64,000 nt of DNA from Sphingobacterium cavernae (GCF_008520265.1 NZ_VIQM01000054.1:1-64000), one strand, 5' to 3'. Positions 17,131-26,095 are shown, counted from the stretch's first letter. Notes: generated from the letters alone by a model not told the origin. Made by a program: numbers and translations.

Positions 17131-18078
17131 ATGTTAAACAGAAGACACCTTAGAGTTAAGGTTATGCAGACGCTTTACGCGTACAGTTTATCGGAGGATA
17201 AACAGGTTAAAAATTTTGAAAAGGCACTTTTCAAGAATGTAGATGAGGTAAATGAAATGTACATCTGGACATTGAATTTACTGGATGAAGTAGCAGAATA
17301 CGTAGTTTTAGATGCCGAGAGTCGTGCCGCAAAGTATTTGCCAACGGAGAAGGATAAGATTTTGACAACCAAACTGAATAGCAATACGTTTATTGAGTCA
17401 TTGCGTCAAAATAGAGCTTATCTGGAATTTGTAAAAAAATATAATGTGTCGTGGGGTTTTGATCCAGAGATTGTGCGTTCTATTTTTGCGCAGTTGAAAG
17501 ATTCAGAGGCCTATTTGGAATATTTGCAAGTAGAGGATAGAAGCATTGCCGCCGAAAAAGATATTATTAAATATATATTTAAGAAAATAATCTTAAAATC
17601 GGTTGAAATCGAGCAAGTCTTCGAAGAAAAATTTATCAACTGGACAGTAGATAAAGAAGTGTTGCAGGCAATGGTTGCCAAAACCTTCAAAAACTTTAGT
17701 TCAGAGGTGCCTTCACAGAATAAATTAGCAGATTTGACACCAAATTGGTCAGAAGATGAAGATTTCGTTGCTGACTTGTTGAAGACTACTATTCGTTATT
17801 CGGAAGAATATCAGCAGCTTATCGCTGAGAAAACAAAAAATTGGGAAGCTGATCGTATTGCGTTAATGGATACTATTTTGATGCGTATGGCGATTAGTGA
17901 ATTGATTAATTTTCCATCTATTCCTGTGAAAGTTACGATCAATGAGTACATAGAATTGTCAAAAACATTCAGTACATTGAAAAGTAATACATTTATAAAT
18001 GGTATATTAGACAAAATTCTTGCTGATTTGACCAAACAAGGTCGTATTAATAAGTCAGGAAGAGGACTAAAAGACTAA
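17131..18078 (+). CDS. nusB: Transcription antitermination factor NusB, long Bacteroidota form
   Basis: 315 residues, about twice the E. coli length but usual for this phylum. It starts MLNRRHLRVKVMQTLYAY, and the C-terminal half (about 205-310) holds the classic NusB fold (DLLKTTIRYSEEY, PVKVTINEYIELSKTFST, FINGILDKI). It binds boxA RNA with NusE for rRNA antitermination. It starts a run with the DUF1573 gene (8 nt later) and yajC. Confidence 0.93.
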   Translation: MLNRRHLRVKVMQTLYAYSLSEDKQVKNFEKALFKNVDEVNEMYIWTLNLLDEVAEYVVLDAESRAAKYLPTEKDKILTTKLNSNTFIESLRQNRAYLEFVKKYNVSWGFDPEIVRSIFAQLKDSEAYLEYLQVEDRSIAAEKDIIKYIFKKIILKSVEIEQVFEEKFINWTVDKEVLQAMVAKTFKNFSSEVPSQNKLADLTPNWSEDEDFVADLLKTTIRYSEEYQQLIAEKTKNWEADRIALMDTILMRMAISELINFPSIPVKVTINEYIELSKTFSTLKSNTFINGILDKILADLTKQGRINKSGRGLKD

Positions 18079-18085
18079 GTGAAAA

Positions 18086-18520
18086 ATGAAGAAACTATTA
18101 TTTGCGGGAACAGCATTATCCATGTTGTTTGCTTGTAATAATCCGGCTCAAAAATCAGATGAATCTAGGGATTCGACAGCTTATGAAACGAGTTCAAATA
18201 CAGCGGGAACAGGTAAAATTACCTTTGAATCTGATGTGTTTGATTTTGGAACAATCAAAGAAGGTGAAGTAGTCGAGCATACATTCAAATTCAAGAATGA
18301 AGGTAAAGAGCCTGTGATATTAGCGCAAGTAACAGCTTCATGTGGATGTACGACACCAAGTTATACGGTTGATCCTATTTTGCCAGGAAAAGAGGGAGAG
18401 ATTAAAGTAAGCTTTAACAGTGCAGGTCAACCTGGTGTGCAACAAAAAATTGTAACGGTATCCTCCAATGCAGAAAATGCAGTGACTACAGTGCAATTAA
18501 AAGGAACAGTAGAAAAGTAA
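18086..18520 (+). CDS. DUF1573 lipoprotein
   Basis: 144 residues. It has a lipoprotein signal with Cys17 (SMLFAC), a Ser/Thr-rich linker, then a single Ig-like DUF1573 domain (DFGTIKEGEVVEHTFKFKN, ASCGCTTPSY, VSSNAENA). The CGC motif is typical of the family, whose function is unknown. It sits between nusB and yajC, a familiar Bacteroidota order. Confidence 0.92.
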   Translation: MKKLLFAGTALSMLFACNNPAQKSDESRDSTAYETSSNTAGTGKITFESDVFDFGTIKEGEVVEHTFKFKNEGKEPVILAQVTASCGCTTPSYTVDPILPGKEGEIKVSFNSAGQPGVQQKIVTVSSNAENAVTTVQLKGTVEK

Positions 18521-18542
18521 ATTTAAAATTATTAATTACAAT

Positions 18543-18860
18543 ATGATATCAACTATTTTATTACAAGCTGGTGGCGGAAGCAGTTTGATGGGAATGCTAC
18601 CAATGGTATTGATCATCGTTGTGTTCTATTTCTTTATGATTAGACCACAAATGAAAAAACAAAAAGACCACAAAAAATATATCGAAGAATTAGGTGTAAA
18701 TGCTAAAATCGTGACAACTGCAGGTATTCACGGTCGTATCGTTGAAGTTTCTGACACTACTTTTTTAGTAGATGTAGGTTCTGGTGTACGTATGCGTTTT
18801 GACAAATCAGCAGTTTCTTTGGATGCTTCTAAAGCAGCGAATGCTGAGCCAAAAGCGTAA
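18543..18860 (+). CDS. yajC: Preprotein translocase subunit YajC
   Basis: 105 residues with one transmembrane helix (MVLIIVVFYFFMIRPQ) followed by a cytosolic domain (GVNAKIVTTAGIHGRIVEV). It is an accessory subunit of the Sec translocon. It lies 22 nt after the DUF1573 gene and is followed by a terminator. Confidence 0.95.
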   Translation: MISTILLQAGGGSSLMGMLPMVLIIVVFYFFMIRPQMKKQKDHKKYIEELGVNAKIVTTAGIHGRIVEVSDTTFLVDVGSGVRMRFDKSAVSLDASKAANAEPKA

Positions 18861-18882
18861 TTTTTAGTACTTAAATATAGGA

Positions 18883-18917
18883 AAGCCATTTGCAAACTTG
18901 TAAATGGCTTTTTTTAT
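18883..18917 (+). terminator. Rho-independent terminator after yajC
   Basis: AAGCCATTT and AAATGGCTT arms around a loop, followed by TTTTTT. Confidence 0.85.
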
Positions 18918-18946
18918 TGTAAATACGTTCTGTACGCTTATTTTTT

Positions 18947-18954
18947 TAACTTTG
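18947..18954 (+). promoter_or_regulatory. -7 promoter box (TAACTTTG) for the YbbR gene
   Basis: An exact TAnnTTTG ending 5 nt before the ATG at 18960, so the mRNA should begin at or within a few nt of the start codon. It overlaps an in-frame GTG at 18954, which therefore cannot be the start. Confidence 0.65.
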
Positions 18955-18959
18955 TGTAT

Positions 18960-19907
18960 ATGAAGCAACGTAGATTTTCAAAAATCCATAAGAGAAAGAT
19001 AAACATCTTTTTGCGTTGTCTCGTTATTTCTTTTATTGCTTGGCTTTTGATAGCTGTTTCCAATCAATACACGTTCACAATTAATGCAGGTATTGAATAC
19101 GTCAATATGCCTGAAAAAAGAGCGTTCCACCCACTACAATCGGATACGGTTAGTGTAAAAATAAAAATGAGTGGCTGGAATGTTTTACTTGCCAAAATGC
19201 GTGCAGATTCGACTAATATACAGGTAGATTTGAGCAGTTTGAATACCCGAAATTTTGTAGTGTTTTCCAATCAGATTGGGTTTATTAATAGGCAATTTCC
19301 AAATGAAAAGCGTGTAATCAGTGTTTCTCCTGATACATTATATTTTGACTTTTCGCGCCAAAGGCAGCGTAAAGTTCCTATAAAAGTTCCTACAAATATT
19401 AGCTTCAAAAAGCAATACGGATTCGTTGGGGAGACTAAGGTTAATCCTGCGGAAGTTACAATCACGGGGCCAACTGAAGATGTGGCAAATATTGAATTTT
19501 TGGAGACGGATACCATTAAGGGCGATTTGGTATTTACCGATATTAGAACCGTAGCACATATCAATAAGAACCATAAAACAAACATCACGATTTACCCGCG
19601 AATGACAGAATTGGTTATTCCTGTAGGTGAATTGACAGAAAAGATTATTGAGGTTCCCATCAAAATTATCAATGGTATGAAATATACATCAGTTCGTACT
19701 GTTCCTAGCAAAGTTTCCTTAACGGTGATGGTTCCGTTGAAGGATTTTGTAAAATGGACAGCGAGCGATTTTGAAGCGGTCGTAGATATGGCGAATTGGG
19801 AGGACAAGCACGTCAAAAGTTTACCAGTTCGGATTACGATGATTCCGGATTTCGTGCAATTGATAAAGTTAGAACCTCAAAACGTCGATTTTTTCGTTCG
19901 TAAATAA
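18960..19907 (+). CDS. YbbR-domain membrane-anchored protein (CdaR-like)
   Basis: 315 residues: one N-terminal transmembrane helix (RCLVISFIAWLLIAV) followed by extracytoplasmic YbbR-like repeats (QRKVPIKVPTNISFKKQYGF, EVTITGPTEDV). In Firmicutes such proteins regulate the diadenylate cyclase CdaA; no cyclase gene is adjacent here. The start is set at ATG 18960 because the promoter box covers the upstream GTG. It is followed 7 nt later by coaE. Confidence 0.85.
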   Translation: MKQRRFSKIHKRKINIFLRCLVISFIAWLLIAVSNQYTFTINAGIEYVNMPEKRAFHPLQSDTVSVKIKMSGWNVLLAKMRADSTNIQVDLSSLNTRNFVVFSNQIGFINRQFPNEKRVISVSPDTLYFDFSRQRQRKVPIKVPTNISFKKQYGFVGETKVNPAEVTITGPTEDVANIEFLETDTIKGDLVFTDIRTVAHINKNHKTNITIYPRMTELVIPVGELTEKIIEVPIKIINGMKYTSVRTVPSKVSLTVMVPLKDFVKWTASDFEAVVDMANWEDKHVKSLPVRITMIPDFVQLIKLEPQNVDFFVRK

Positions 19908-19914
19908 AACTACT

Positions 19915-20508
19915 ATGAAATCCATTAAAGTTGGTATAACTGGAGGTATTGGCTCTGGCAAAAGTTTTGTCGCAAAAATCTTTAAAACATTAGGCGTTCC
20001 TTTTTACGATGCCGATAAAGAGGCTAAGGATTTAATGGTGCGTAGTGAACTCATCAGAAATGGTTTAATAGGAGCTTTTGGCAAGGACGTTTACTTCCAG
20101 GATGGGACATTAAATCGCAAATGGTTATCTTCTCAAGTATTTAACAATCCAGAAAAATTAAAACAGCTTAATAGTATTGTGCACCCTATCGTGATACAAG
20201 ACGCTGTGGATTGGGCAAATGCGCAAACATTCTGTTACAGCTTGAAAGAAGCTGCTTTGTTATTTGAATCAGGTTCTTACAAAACATTAGATTATACAAT
20301 CTTGGTGGTCGCGCCAGAAGAATTGCGAATTGAACGTGTGATAAAACGCGATGAGGTTTCACGTGAAGAAGTACGCAATAGAATAAATAAACAAATGCCT
20401 GAGGAGGAGAAACGAAAATTAGCTGATTTTGTAATCGTTAATGATGGTATTCAGCCCCTACTTCCTCAACTATATAAAATACATAAGAAGCTAATAAGTA
20501 AATGCTAA
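19915..20508 (+). CDS. coaE: Dephospho-CoA kinase
   Basis: 197 residues starting MKSIKVGITGGIGSGKS, which contains the P-loop. Further features are the FYDADKEAKDL motif and the LID region KRDEVSREEVRNRI. It phosphorylates the 3'-hydroxyl of dephospho-CoA, the last step of CoA synthesis. Its stop overlaps the next gene by 7 nt. Confidence 0.96.
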   Translation: MKSIKVGITGGIGSGKSFVAKIFKTLGVPFYDADKEAKDLMVRSELIRNGLIGAFGKDVYFQDGTLNRKWLSSQVFNNPEKLKQLNSIVHPIVIQDAVDWANAQTFCYSLKEAALLFESGSYKTLDYTILVVAPEELRIERVIKRDEVSREEVRNRINKQMPEEEKRKLADFVIVNDGIQPLLPQLYKIHKKLISKC

Positions 20509-21455
20509 AAATAGATATTTTAGAAGATTTTTTAATAGAAAATGAGTTTGGTTATTATTGTGCGTATGGGGATTTCTATATTGATCCAAAATATCCAGTT
20601 GCAAAAGCCGTAATATCTCATGCACACGGCGATCATGCCGTAGCAGGACATACCGCTATTTATGCTACCTCAAATACAATAGCTTTTATGCAACATCGCT
20701 TTACGAAACAACCTTTGTCTTCTTATGAGGAGAAAGGATACAAGGAAAGCTTTAAGATAGGAGAGGTCGAGATAAATTTTATTCCGGCAGGACATATCTT
20801 AGGCTCGGCTCAAATATTGATGCAGTATAAAGGTGTACGTTATCTCTATACGGGTGATTACAAATTGCAAGAAGATATAACTTGTGAGCCTTTGGAATAC
20901 ATAAAAGCTGATGTATTAATAACAGAAACAACTTTCGCAGATCCTGCGGTCATACATCCCGATCCAATTGAAGAAATCAAGAAGCTTAATTCCACTTCGT
21001 TGAATATTATGCTGGGATGTTACGCCTTAGGAAAGGCGCAACGGATTACGAATCTGATTAACACCTATTGTCCGCAAAAAACTGTTTACACACATCACAA
21101 TATCGCACCTATTCATCGTATTTATGAAGAAAAAGGTTTGGTGAAACTGACTTACGAAATTTATAACCGAAAGGCTTTAAAAGATGGACAAGATAAGATA
21201 TATCTTGTGCCTCCGATGATGTTTAACAACTATTTCCGCGCGAAGAATGTGGTTCGTGTGTTCGCATCGGGATGGAAGCGTTTGCAAAATTATAACGATA
21301 TGACCTTGTTTATTTCGGATCATATCGATTGGAATGATCTGAACAACTTTATTACGAAAGTTCAACCAACTGAAATTTGGACTGTACATGGTGAAGGTGC
21401 TCACCTTAAACATCATTATGAGGGAAAAATAAAAGTTAGAAATATATTGAAATAG
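20502..21455 (+). CDS. MBL-fold exonuclease, ligase-associated family
   Basis: 317 residues. The metallo-beta-lactamase signature SHAHGDHAVAGH binds the metals, followed by PAGHILGSAQ, YTGDYKLQ and TETTFADP, as in the bacterial ligase-associated, SNM1-like DNA exonucleases. Homologues usually sit beside an ATP-dependent DNA ligase and a DEXH helicase; here it overlaps coaE by 7 nt instead. It probably acts on DNA ends or crosslinks, by family inference. Confidence 0.85.
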   Translation: MLKIDILEDFLIENEFGYYCAYGDFYIDPKYPVAKAVISHAHGDHAVAGHTAIYATSNTIAFMQHRFTKQPLSSYEEKGYKESFKIGEVEINFIPAGHILGSAQILMQYKGVRYLYTGDYKLQEDITCEPLEYIKADVLITETTFADPAVIHPDPIEEIKKLNSTSLNIMLGCYALGKAQRITNLINTYCPQKTVYTHHNIAPIHRIYEEKGLVKLTYEIYNRKALKDGQDKIYLVPPMMFNNYFRAKNVVRVFASGWKRLQNYNDMTLFISDHIDWNDLNNFITKVQPTEIWTVHGEGAHLKHHYEGKIKVRNILK

Positions 21456-21479
21456 CTTTTTGGCTATTTCAATATATTT

Positions 21480-21962
21480 CTATTCAGAGTTGTCAGCTTT
21501 TTTGGTAAAATATTGACCTAATCTTTCTCTATTTTTAAGGATTATATATCCTAAAATGCTTAAGAGTATATTTCCAATTTCAAAGTTTATTCCGAACGAA
21601 AATCCGCTCCCTGAATCACTTTCTGACTTGTTGAAATTAAATCCAAACGAATTAGCTAAGCCCCAAATTAGGCTAATAAAACCAAAAGAAACTACGAGTA
21701 AGTGAATAAAATCAGGCTTAGTAGTTTGGATTTTGTCGTCATAACCAGAAAGTAACCAATTCGCAAGCCAATCAGTTTTTACTAAGAAGAGGTAAGCAAA
21801 CAGGATTGGAATAATGAAAGTTGTGATTTGACTGCTGTTGATTGTTGGTGGAGGAGCATAAAAAACCGAATTAAAAAATCCGAAAATTCCTGTTCCGATT
21901 AAATATAAAAAATAGATTCCGAAAGCTTTTATTATGATTTTAAGCAAATTTGAAATTAACAT
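21480..21962 (-). CDS. Predicted membrane protein, unknown function
   Basis: 160 residues with about four hydrophobic segments (residues 8-30, 46-62, 85-104 and 125-141). A short Ser/Gly/Asp stretch (NKSESDSGSGF) lies before the last helix. I recognise no family. It is convergent with the MBL gene, and a weak repeat of the MBL 3' end (AATATATT) lies between them. Confidence 0.6.
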   Translation of the reverse strand: MLISNLLKIIIKAFGIYFLYLIGTGIFGFFNSVFYAPPPTINSSQITTFIIPILFAYLFLVKTDWLANWLLSGYDDKIQTTKPDFIHLLVVSFGFISLIWGLANSFGFNFNKSESDSGSGFSFGINFEIGNILLSILGYIILKNRERLGQYFTKKADNSE

Positions 21963-22089
21963 AGATTAGAAGTATTAATTGGTTGGCGTACTAAAAGTGG
22001 TAATATCTCTGCACATATCCAATTGCCACAAAACATTTTGGCTACATTTTGGTTATACAAACGTATCACATTAATAAATACTTACCAAT

Positions 22090-22209
22090 ATGAATAAATT
22101 ATTTAGAGCATTAATTGCAGGTTGGGGAGCCAAAAAAATGGGACTTGGTTGTTTCGGTACAATAATCGTATTTATCATTATCTACTATCTGTTGGGATAT
22201 TTGGGATAA
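22090..22209 (+). CDS. 39-residue membrane microprotein
   Basis: ATG at 22090 opens MNKLFRALIAGWGAKKMGLG, followed by a single transmembrane helix (GTIIVFIIIYYLLGYLG) and TAA. The pattern AGWGAKK-x-G-x-GCF followed by a helix recalls tiny uncharacterised proteins seen in many Bacteroidota; that is from memory. It sits alone between two minus-strand genes and reads as a real gene rather than chance because of its coherent composition. Confidence 0.6.
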   Translation: MNKLFRALIAGWGAKKMGLGCFGTIIVFIIIYYLLGYLG

Positions 22210-22245
22210 AATAGTTTATGGGGAATCAAGTAATTCCCCATAATA

Positions 22246-23436
22246 TTAAAGCTCTCTCACTGGTCTAATTGCCATTTTCCCAACGGAAGTATTTAAGCTT
22301 GTATTGTAATAGTAAGATGTATTATTGTAATAAAAATAATAGGCAAATCGACTAGAATTGATAATATGTGAATCTCCAGTCCAATAATAACCTCCAGCTT
22401 GATCAACGATTTGCATGTCACCTATTGAACCACTTTTTGGAAGAGCGTAACCTGTCGGAGGAAGAAATATACTATTTCCATTTAGTCCTGTGACTTTCAT
22501 ACCCAATACACCATTTAGAGTAGATCTAGTCCAAATACATTTTGATATCAGTTCAGTCTGTTCAGTTCGTGTTGGTGTCCTCCATTTATTTCCTAAGTTT
22601 TTTCTAACAATATCGTAAGTGCTTCCTGATATCGAGGTAGTATTTGGTGCATCGTAAAATGCAATTATACCATTATTGTTTACATCTCCCCACAAATACA
22701 AACCACCTGGATTATCAGAACTAGTTGCTCCATAATTAGCAGATGACCATAAGACAGAAAGCCCTAAATCAATTGCTTTATATGGTGATATTTTTCCAAT
22801 TGGAATAGATAATTCAGTTCCATCTTTGAGAGTAATTATTAAATCATTATTTAAAATTGTGAAAGAGTCAAAATAACTATTATTCTCTTCTGCTCTCGCT
22901 TTGATTGGTTTGTTAGTTAAATCTAAAATTTTATCAAAACTATTTCCAGAGTCATAGCTAACAATCCAATATCCATCAGAATCTACATTGAGTAATGGGG
23001 TAATACCGTTCATACCTGTAGCAGGAATCATATTGTCATTAATATCCTTTAGCCAGGATGTTACACCATCTATAGTTTGTGTCCAGTATAAATAACCATT
23101 ATACCAGCGTACATTTATAACAGGAGCATCTTTTCCATTTTTTCCATCTTTTCCATTGTTTAGTACTAACTGTGAATTATCTGAAAATGTTAATATAGAG
23201 CCACTTTTCAGATTTTCAATTTTTGTAATATGTTTATTTGTTTGTAAAACATTAATAATTGTTTGAATGGAATTTATACTAGTGTTAATCGCTTGAATTT
23301 GTTTCTCAATATTTTCAATTCTATTTTCTAAATTTTGGATTTTATCTCTTAATTCTGAATCATCATACTTTTCGCAAGACCATAATATAAGAGAGGTAGT
23401 TAATAAAATAGTATAATAAATTGATGAATGTTTCAT
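22246..23436 (-). CDS. Lipoprotein with coiled coil, DUF4988-like and FISUMP-like domains
   Basis: 396 residues. The lipoprotein signal carries Cys21 (ILWSC). A coiled coil follows at about 28-65 (LENRIENIEKQIQAINTSI), then a DUF4988-type region with a GKDGKNGKDAP turn and VRWYNGYLYW. The C-terminal domain (about 218-396, AIDLGLSVLWSSANYG, LYLWGD, KWRTPTRTEQTELI) belongs to the Fibrobacter succinogenes paralogous type found in surface lipoproteins. It is probably surface-exposed on the outer membrane. The function is unknown. It lies next to a tRNA array. Confidence 0.8.
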   Translation of the reverse strand: MKHSSIYYTILLTTSLILWSCEKYDDSELRDKIQNLENRIENIEKQIQAINTSINSIQTIINVLQTNKHITKIENLKSGSILTFSDNSQLVLNNGKDGKNGKDAPVINVRWYNGYLYWTQTIDGVTSWLKDINDNMIPATGMNGITPLLNVDSDGYWIVSYDSGNSFDKILDLTNKPIKARAEENNSYFDSFTILNNDLIITLKDGTELSIPIGKISPYKAIDLGLSVLWSSANYGATSSDNPGGLYLWGDVNNNGIIAFYDAPNTTSISGSTYDIVRKNLGNKWRTPTRTEQTELISKCIWTRSTLNGVLGMKVTGLNGNSIFLPPTGYALPKSGSIGDMQIVDQAGGYYWTGDSHIINSSRFAYYFYYNNTSYYYNTSLNTSVGKMAIRPVREL

Positions 23437-23486
23437 AGTTATTTATAGGTTAATTAATTGGATAGAAGTATTGTTTTGTAAATACA

Positions 23487-23522
23487 CAAAAAAAGCTTCT
23501 GAAATTTTCAGAAGCTTTTTTT
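23487..23522 (-). terminator. Terminator of the tRNA-Phe array
   Basis: GCTTCTGAAA and TTTCAGAAGC arms flanked by A and T runs on both sides. It starts just after the last tRNA in the direction of transcription. Confidence 0.8.
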
Positions 23523-23523
23523 G

Positions 23524-23596
23524 TGGTGCCAGCTGGATTCGAACCAGCGACACAAGGATTTTCAGTCCTTTGCTCTACCAACTGAGCTATGGCACC
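23524..23596 (-). tRNA. tRNA-Phe (GAA), copy 3 in transcription order
   Basis: A 73-nt cloverleaf. Acceptor GGTGCCA pairs with TGGCACC, the anticodon arm AAGGA-CTGAAAA-TCCTT gives anticodon GAA, and the T arm is CTGGTTCGAATCCAG. CCA is not encoded. Confidence 0.96.
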
Positions 23597-23637
23597 TTAA
23601 GTTTTTTATTGGAAACTGTTACTTTCAGTTTTTTTGG

Positions 23638-23710
23638 TGGTGCCAGCTGGATTCGAACCAGCGACACAAGGATTTTCAGTCCTTTGCTCTACCAACTGAG
23701 CTATGGCACC
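23638..23710 (-). tRNA. tRNA-Phe (GAA), copy 2
   Basis: Identical in sequence to the copies at 23524-23596 and 23753-23825, with anticodon GAA. Confidence 0.96.
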
Positions 23711-23752
23711 TTTAAGTTTTTGATTAAAAACTGTTACTTTCAGTTTTTGTGG

Positions 23753-23825
23753 TGGTGCCAGCTGGATTCGAACCAGCGACACAAGGATTTTCAGTCCTTT
23801 GCTCTACCAACTGAGCTATGGCACC
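23753..23825 (-). tRNA. tRNA-Phe (GAA), copy 1
   Basis: Identical to the other two copies and first in the direction of transcription. Confidence 0.96.
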
Positions 23826-23985
23826 TTTTTCAGCAACAATTTATCCTTTGTTGCGTTGCAAATGTAGCTTCTTTTTTTTAATTCTAAAACATTCCGCGCA
23901 TTTATTTTTACTTAATTTCCCAATTCCTTGATTTTGATTGAGATAAAATTACATGAAATAAACACGGTAATAAATGATTTTAGGG

Positions 23986-23993
23986 TATCTTTG
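23986..23993 (+). promoter_or_regulatory. -7 promoter box (TATCTTTG) for mnmA
   Basis: An exact TAnnTTTG 17 nt before the mnmA ATG, predicting a leader of about 12 nt. Confidence 0.6.
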
Positions 23994-24010
23994 CACTTTA
24001 ATAAATTGAT

Positions 24011-25102
24011 ATGAGTAAAAAGGGTAGAGTATTGGTCGCGATGAGTGGTGGAGTGGACAGTTCAGTTGCGGCTGTAATGTTGCACGAGCAGGGCTATGAG
24101 GTGATCGGTATTACGATGAAAACTTGGGATTATGCTAGCTCAGGTGGTTCATCAAAGGAAACTGGCTGTTGTAGTTTGGATAGTATCAATGATGCGCGAT
24201 CTTTGGCTGTCAGCTATGGTTTCCCGCACTTCATTCTAGATATACGTAATGAATTTGGCGACTATGTTATTGACAATTTTGTCGATGAATATATCGCTGG
24301 ACGTACACCAAATCCATGTGTATTGTGTAATACACATATTAAATGGGAGGCTTTGATTAAGCGTGCTGACAAATTGGATTGCGAATTTATCGCAACTGGT
24401 CACTACGCGAATATACGTCAACATGATAATGGACGCTATGTGATTTCAAAAGGTTTGGATGAACATAAAGATCAATCTTACGTTTTGTGGGGCGTTTCGC
24501 AAGAAAATTTGGCTAGAACCCAATTTCCTTTGGGGTCATTTCATAAGTCAGAAATCAAGCAAATGGCGTTGGATATGGGACAGCACGAGCTAGCAAATAA
24601 ATCGGAAAGCTACGAGATTTGTTTTGTGCCAAATAACGATTACCGTGATTTCTTACGCAACAAAAGACCTACATTGGATCAAGAGATTGGACCAGGTAAT
24701 TTTATCTTGTCTGATGGCACCGTAGTGGGGCAACATATCGGATATCCTTACTTCACTATTGGTCAACGCAAAGGCTTGGGGATCGCATTAGGTAAACCTA
24801 TGTTTGTGATTGAGATCTTGCCAGAAAGTAATTCTGTAATGTTAGGTGAAGAACATGAATTAGAGAAAACACAAGCTTTCGTTCGTAATATCAACTTGGT
24901 GAAATATGCTTCAATTGATGAACCAATGGAAGCTATTACAAAAATCCGTTACAAAGACGCTGGTGCGCAATCTATTCTGACACAACAAGGTGATATTATG
25001 CAAGTGGATTTCCCACATGCAGTGAAAGGTATTGCTCCAGGTCAATCTGCAGTATTCTACGAAGGAAACGACCTTTTAGGTGGTGGATTTTTAATGAAAT
25101 AA
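24011..25102 (+). CDS. mnmA: tRNA-uridine 2-sulfurtransferase
   Basis: 363 residues. The PP-loop SGGVDSS (12-18) activates U34 with ATP. The catalytic pair is Cys106 (NPCVLCN) and Cys204 (SYEICFVP). It thiolates U34 of Lys, Glu and Gln tRNAs. Further features are GHYAN and TIGQRKGLG. A CysCys at 53-54 (TGCCS) is usual in this phylum. It is a monocistronic unit between the tRNA-Phe array and a bidirectional terminator. Confidence 0.97.
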   Translation: MSKKGRVLVAMSGGVDSSVAAVMLHEQGYEVIGITMKTWDYASSGGSSKETGCCSLDSINDARSLAVSYGFPHFILDIRNEFGDYVIDNFVDEYIAGRTPNPCVLCNTHIKWEALIKRADKLDCEFIATGHYANIRQHDNGRYVISKGLDEHKDQSYVLWGVSQENLARTQFPLGSFHKSEIKQMALDMGQHELANKSESYEICFVPNNDYRDFLRNKRPTLDQEIGPGNFILSDGTVVGQHIGYPYFTIGQRKGLGIALGKPMFVIEILPESNSVMLGEEHELEKTQAFVRNINLVKYASIDEPMEAITKIRYKDAGAQSILTQQGDIMQVDFPHAVKGIAPGQSAVFYEGNDLLGGGFLMK

Positions 25103-25144
25103 GATCAGATAAAAATATTATTTACGATAGTTCTAAAACTATTG

Positions 25145-25183
25145 AAAAAAGAAAGCAAGCTTTTAAAGCTTGCTTTCTTTTTT
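25145..25183. terminator. Bidirectional terminator between mnmA and rimK
   Basis: GAAAGCAAGCTTT and AAAGCTTGCTTTC arms with A and T runs on both sides. The left part of rimK's last codons (KESKL and stop) lies inside the stem. Confidence 0.85.
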
Positions 25184-26095
25184 GATTATACGTTTTGGAG
25201 TTGGTTTATTTTGTTGTTTGAAATCGTATTGTCGCTCCAAATATTTGATAATTTCCGCTGCAATATCCTTATTAGTTGCTTTTTCGATACCTTCTAAGCC
25301 TGGCGAAGAATTTACTTCCAAAATAAGTGGTCCACGAGCTGATTGTAGCATATCTACACCTGCTACAGTTAATCCCATTGCCTTTGCTGCAGCAACTGCG
25401 CTTTCGCGTTCTTTGCGTGTTAATTTGATAATTTCGGCAGTTCCTCCACGATGTAAGTTGGAACGAAATTCCCCTTCTTTAGCTGTACGTTTCATCGCAC
25501 CCACTACTTTTCCGTCTACAACGAATGCACGAATATCAGAACCTTTAGATTCTTTGATATACTCTTGAATCAAAATATTATTCCCTAATCCATAAAAAGC
25601 TTCGATAACAGATGAAGCAGCTTTCTTCGTTTCGGCCAATACCACACCAATACCCTGAGTACCTTCTAATAATTTGATCACGAGTGGTGCGCCACCAACC
25701 ATGTTGATTAGATCATCTACATCAGATGCCGTACGAGCAAACCCTGTAGTTGGTAAACCTAAACCAGCGCCTGAAAGAATTTGCATACAACGCAGCTTAT
25801 CGCGAGAGCGCGTAATGGCTTGACTTGGGTTGGCAGAAATTACATCCATCACCTCAAACTGTCGTACAATCGCTGACCCATAAAAAGTTACAGAAGATCC
25901 TACTCTTGGTATAATAGCATCAATGTCATTAATGTCTTGACCTTTATAGTGAATGCTTGGTTTTCCTTGCTGAATTCCTACGTAGCATTTGCTGTGATCC
26001 ATCACAATGCATTCATGCCCACGAGCGGTTGCTGCTTCTACAAGACGACGTGTCGAATAGATGTTTTTGTTTGTCGATAAGACTGCTATTTTCAC
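25163..26095 (-). CDS. rimK: RimK-family alpha-L-glutamate ligase
   Basis: 310 residues with an ATP-grasp fold ([48 protein letters not shown]). RimK adds glutamates to the C-terminus of ribosomal protein S6. It is the last gene of an apparent purM-rimB-rimK operon and lies 60 nt downstream of the RimB-like protease. The lysine-rich tail after residue 295 overlaps a terminator. Confidence 0.92.
   Translation of the reverse strand: MKIAVLSTNKNIYSTRRLVEAATARGHECIVMDHSKCYVGIQQGKPSIHYKGQDINDIDAIIPRVGSSVTFYGSAIVRQFEVMDVISANPSQAITRSRDKLRCMQILSGAGLGLPTTGFARTASDVDDLINMVGGAPLVIKLLEGTQGIGVVLAETKKAASSVIEAFYGLGNNILIQEYIKESKGSDIRAFVVDGKVVGAMKRTAKEGEFRSNLHRGGTAEIIKLTRKERESAVAAAKAMGLTVAGVDMLQSARGPLILEVNSSPGLEGIEKATNKDIAAEIIKYLERQYDFKQQNKPTPKRIIKKESKL

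Larger units (their letters stand above)
23524..23825 (-). repeat. Tandem array of three tRNA-Phe units
   Basis: Three identical 73-nt tRNAs at offsets of 114 and 115 nt. The spacers are also near-identical (both contain AAACTGTTACTTTCAGTTTTT), so the whole unit was duplicated, not just the tRNA. Confidence 0.85.

Noticed and set aside
18954-18959. GTG start for the YbbR protein
   Set aside because: The GTG lies in the -7 promoter box and could not be in the mRNA from that promoter; ATG 18960 fits.
23471-23881. 136-codon plus-strand frame with repeated GASWIRTSDTRIFS segments
   Set aside because: It is the antisense reading of the three tRNA-Phe genes; the repeat reflects the tRNA array. 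This peptide is a common false annotation.
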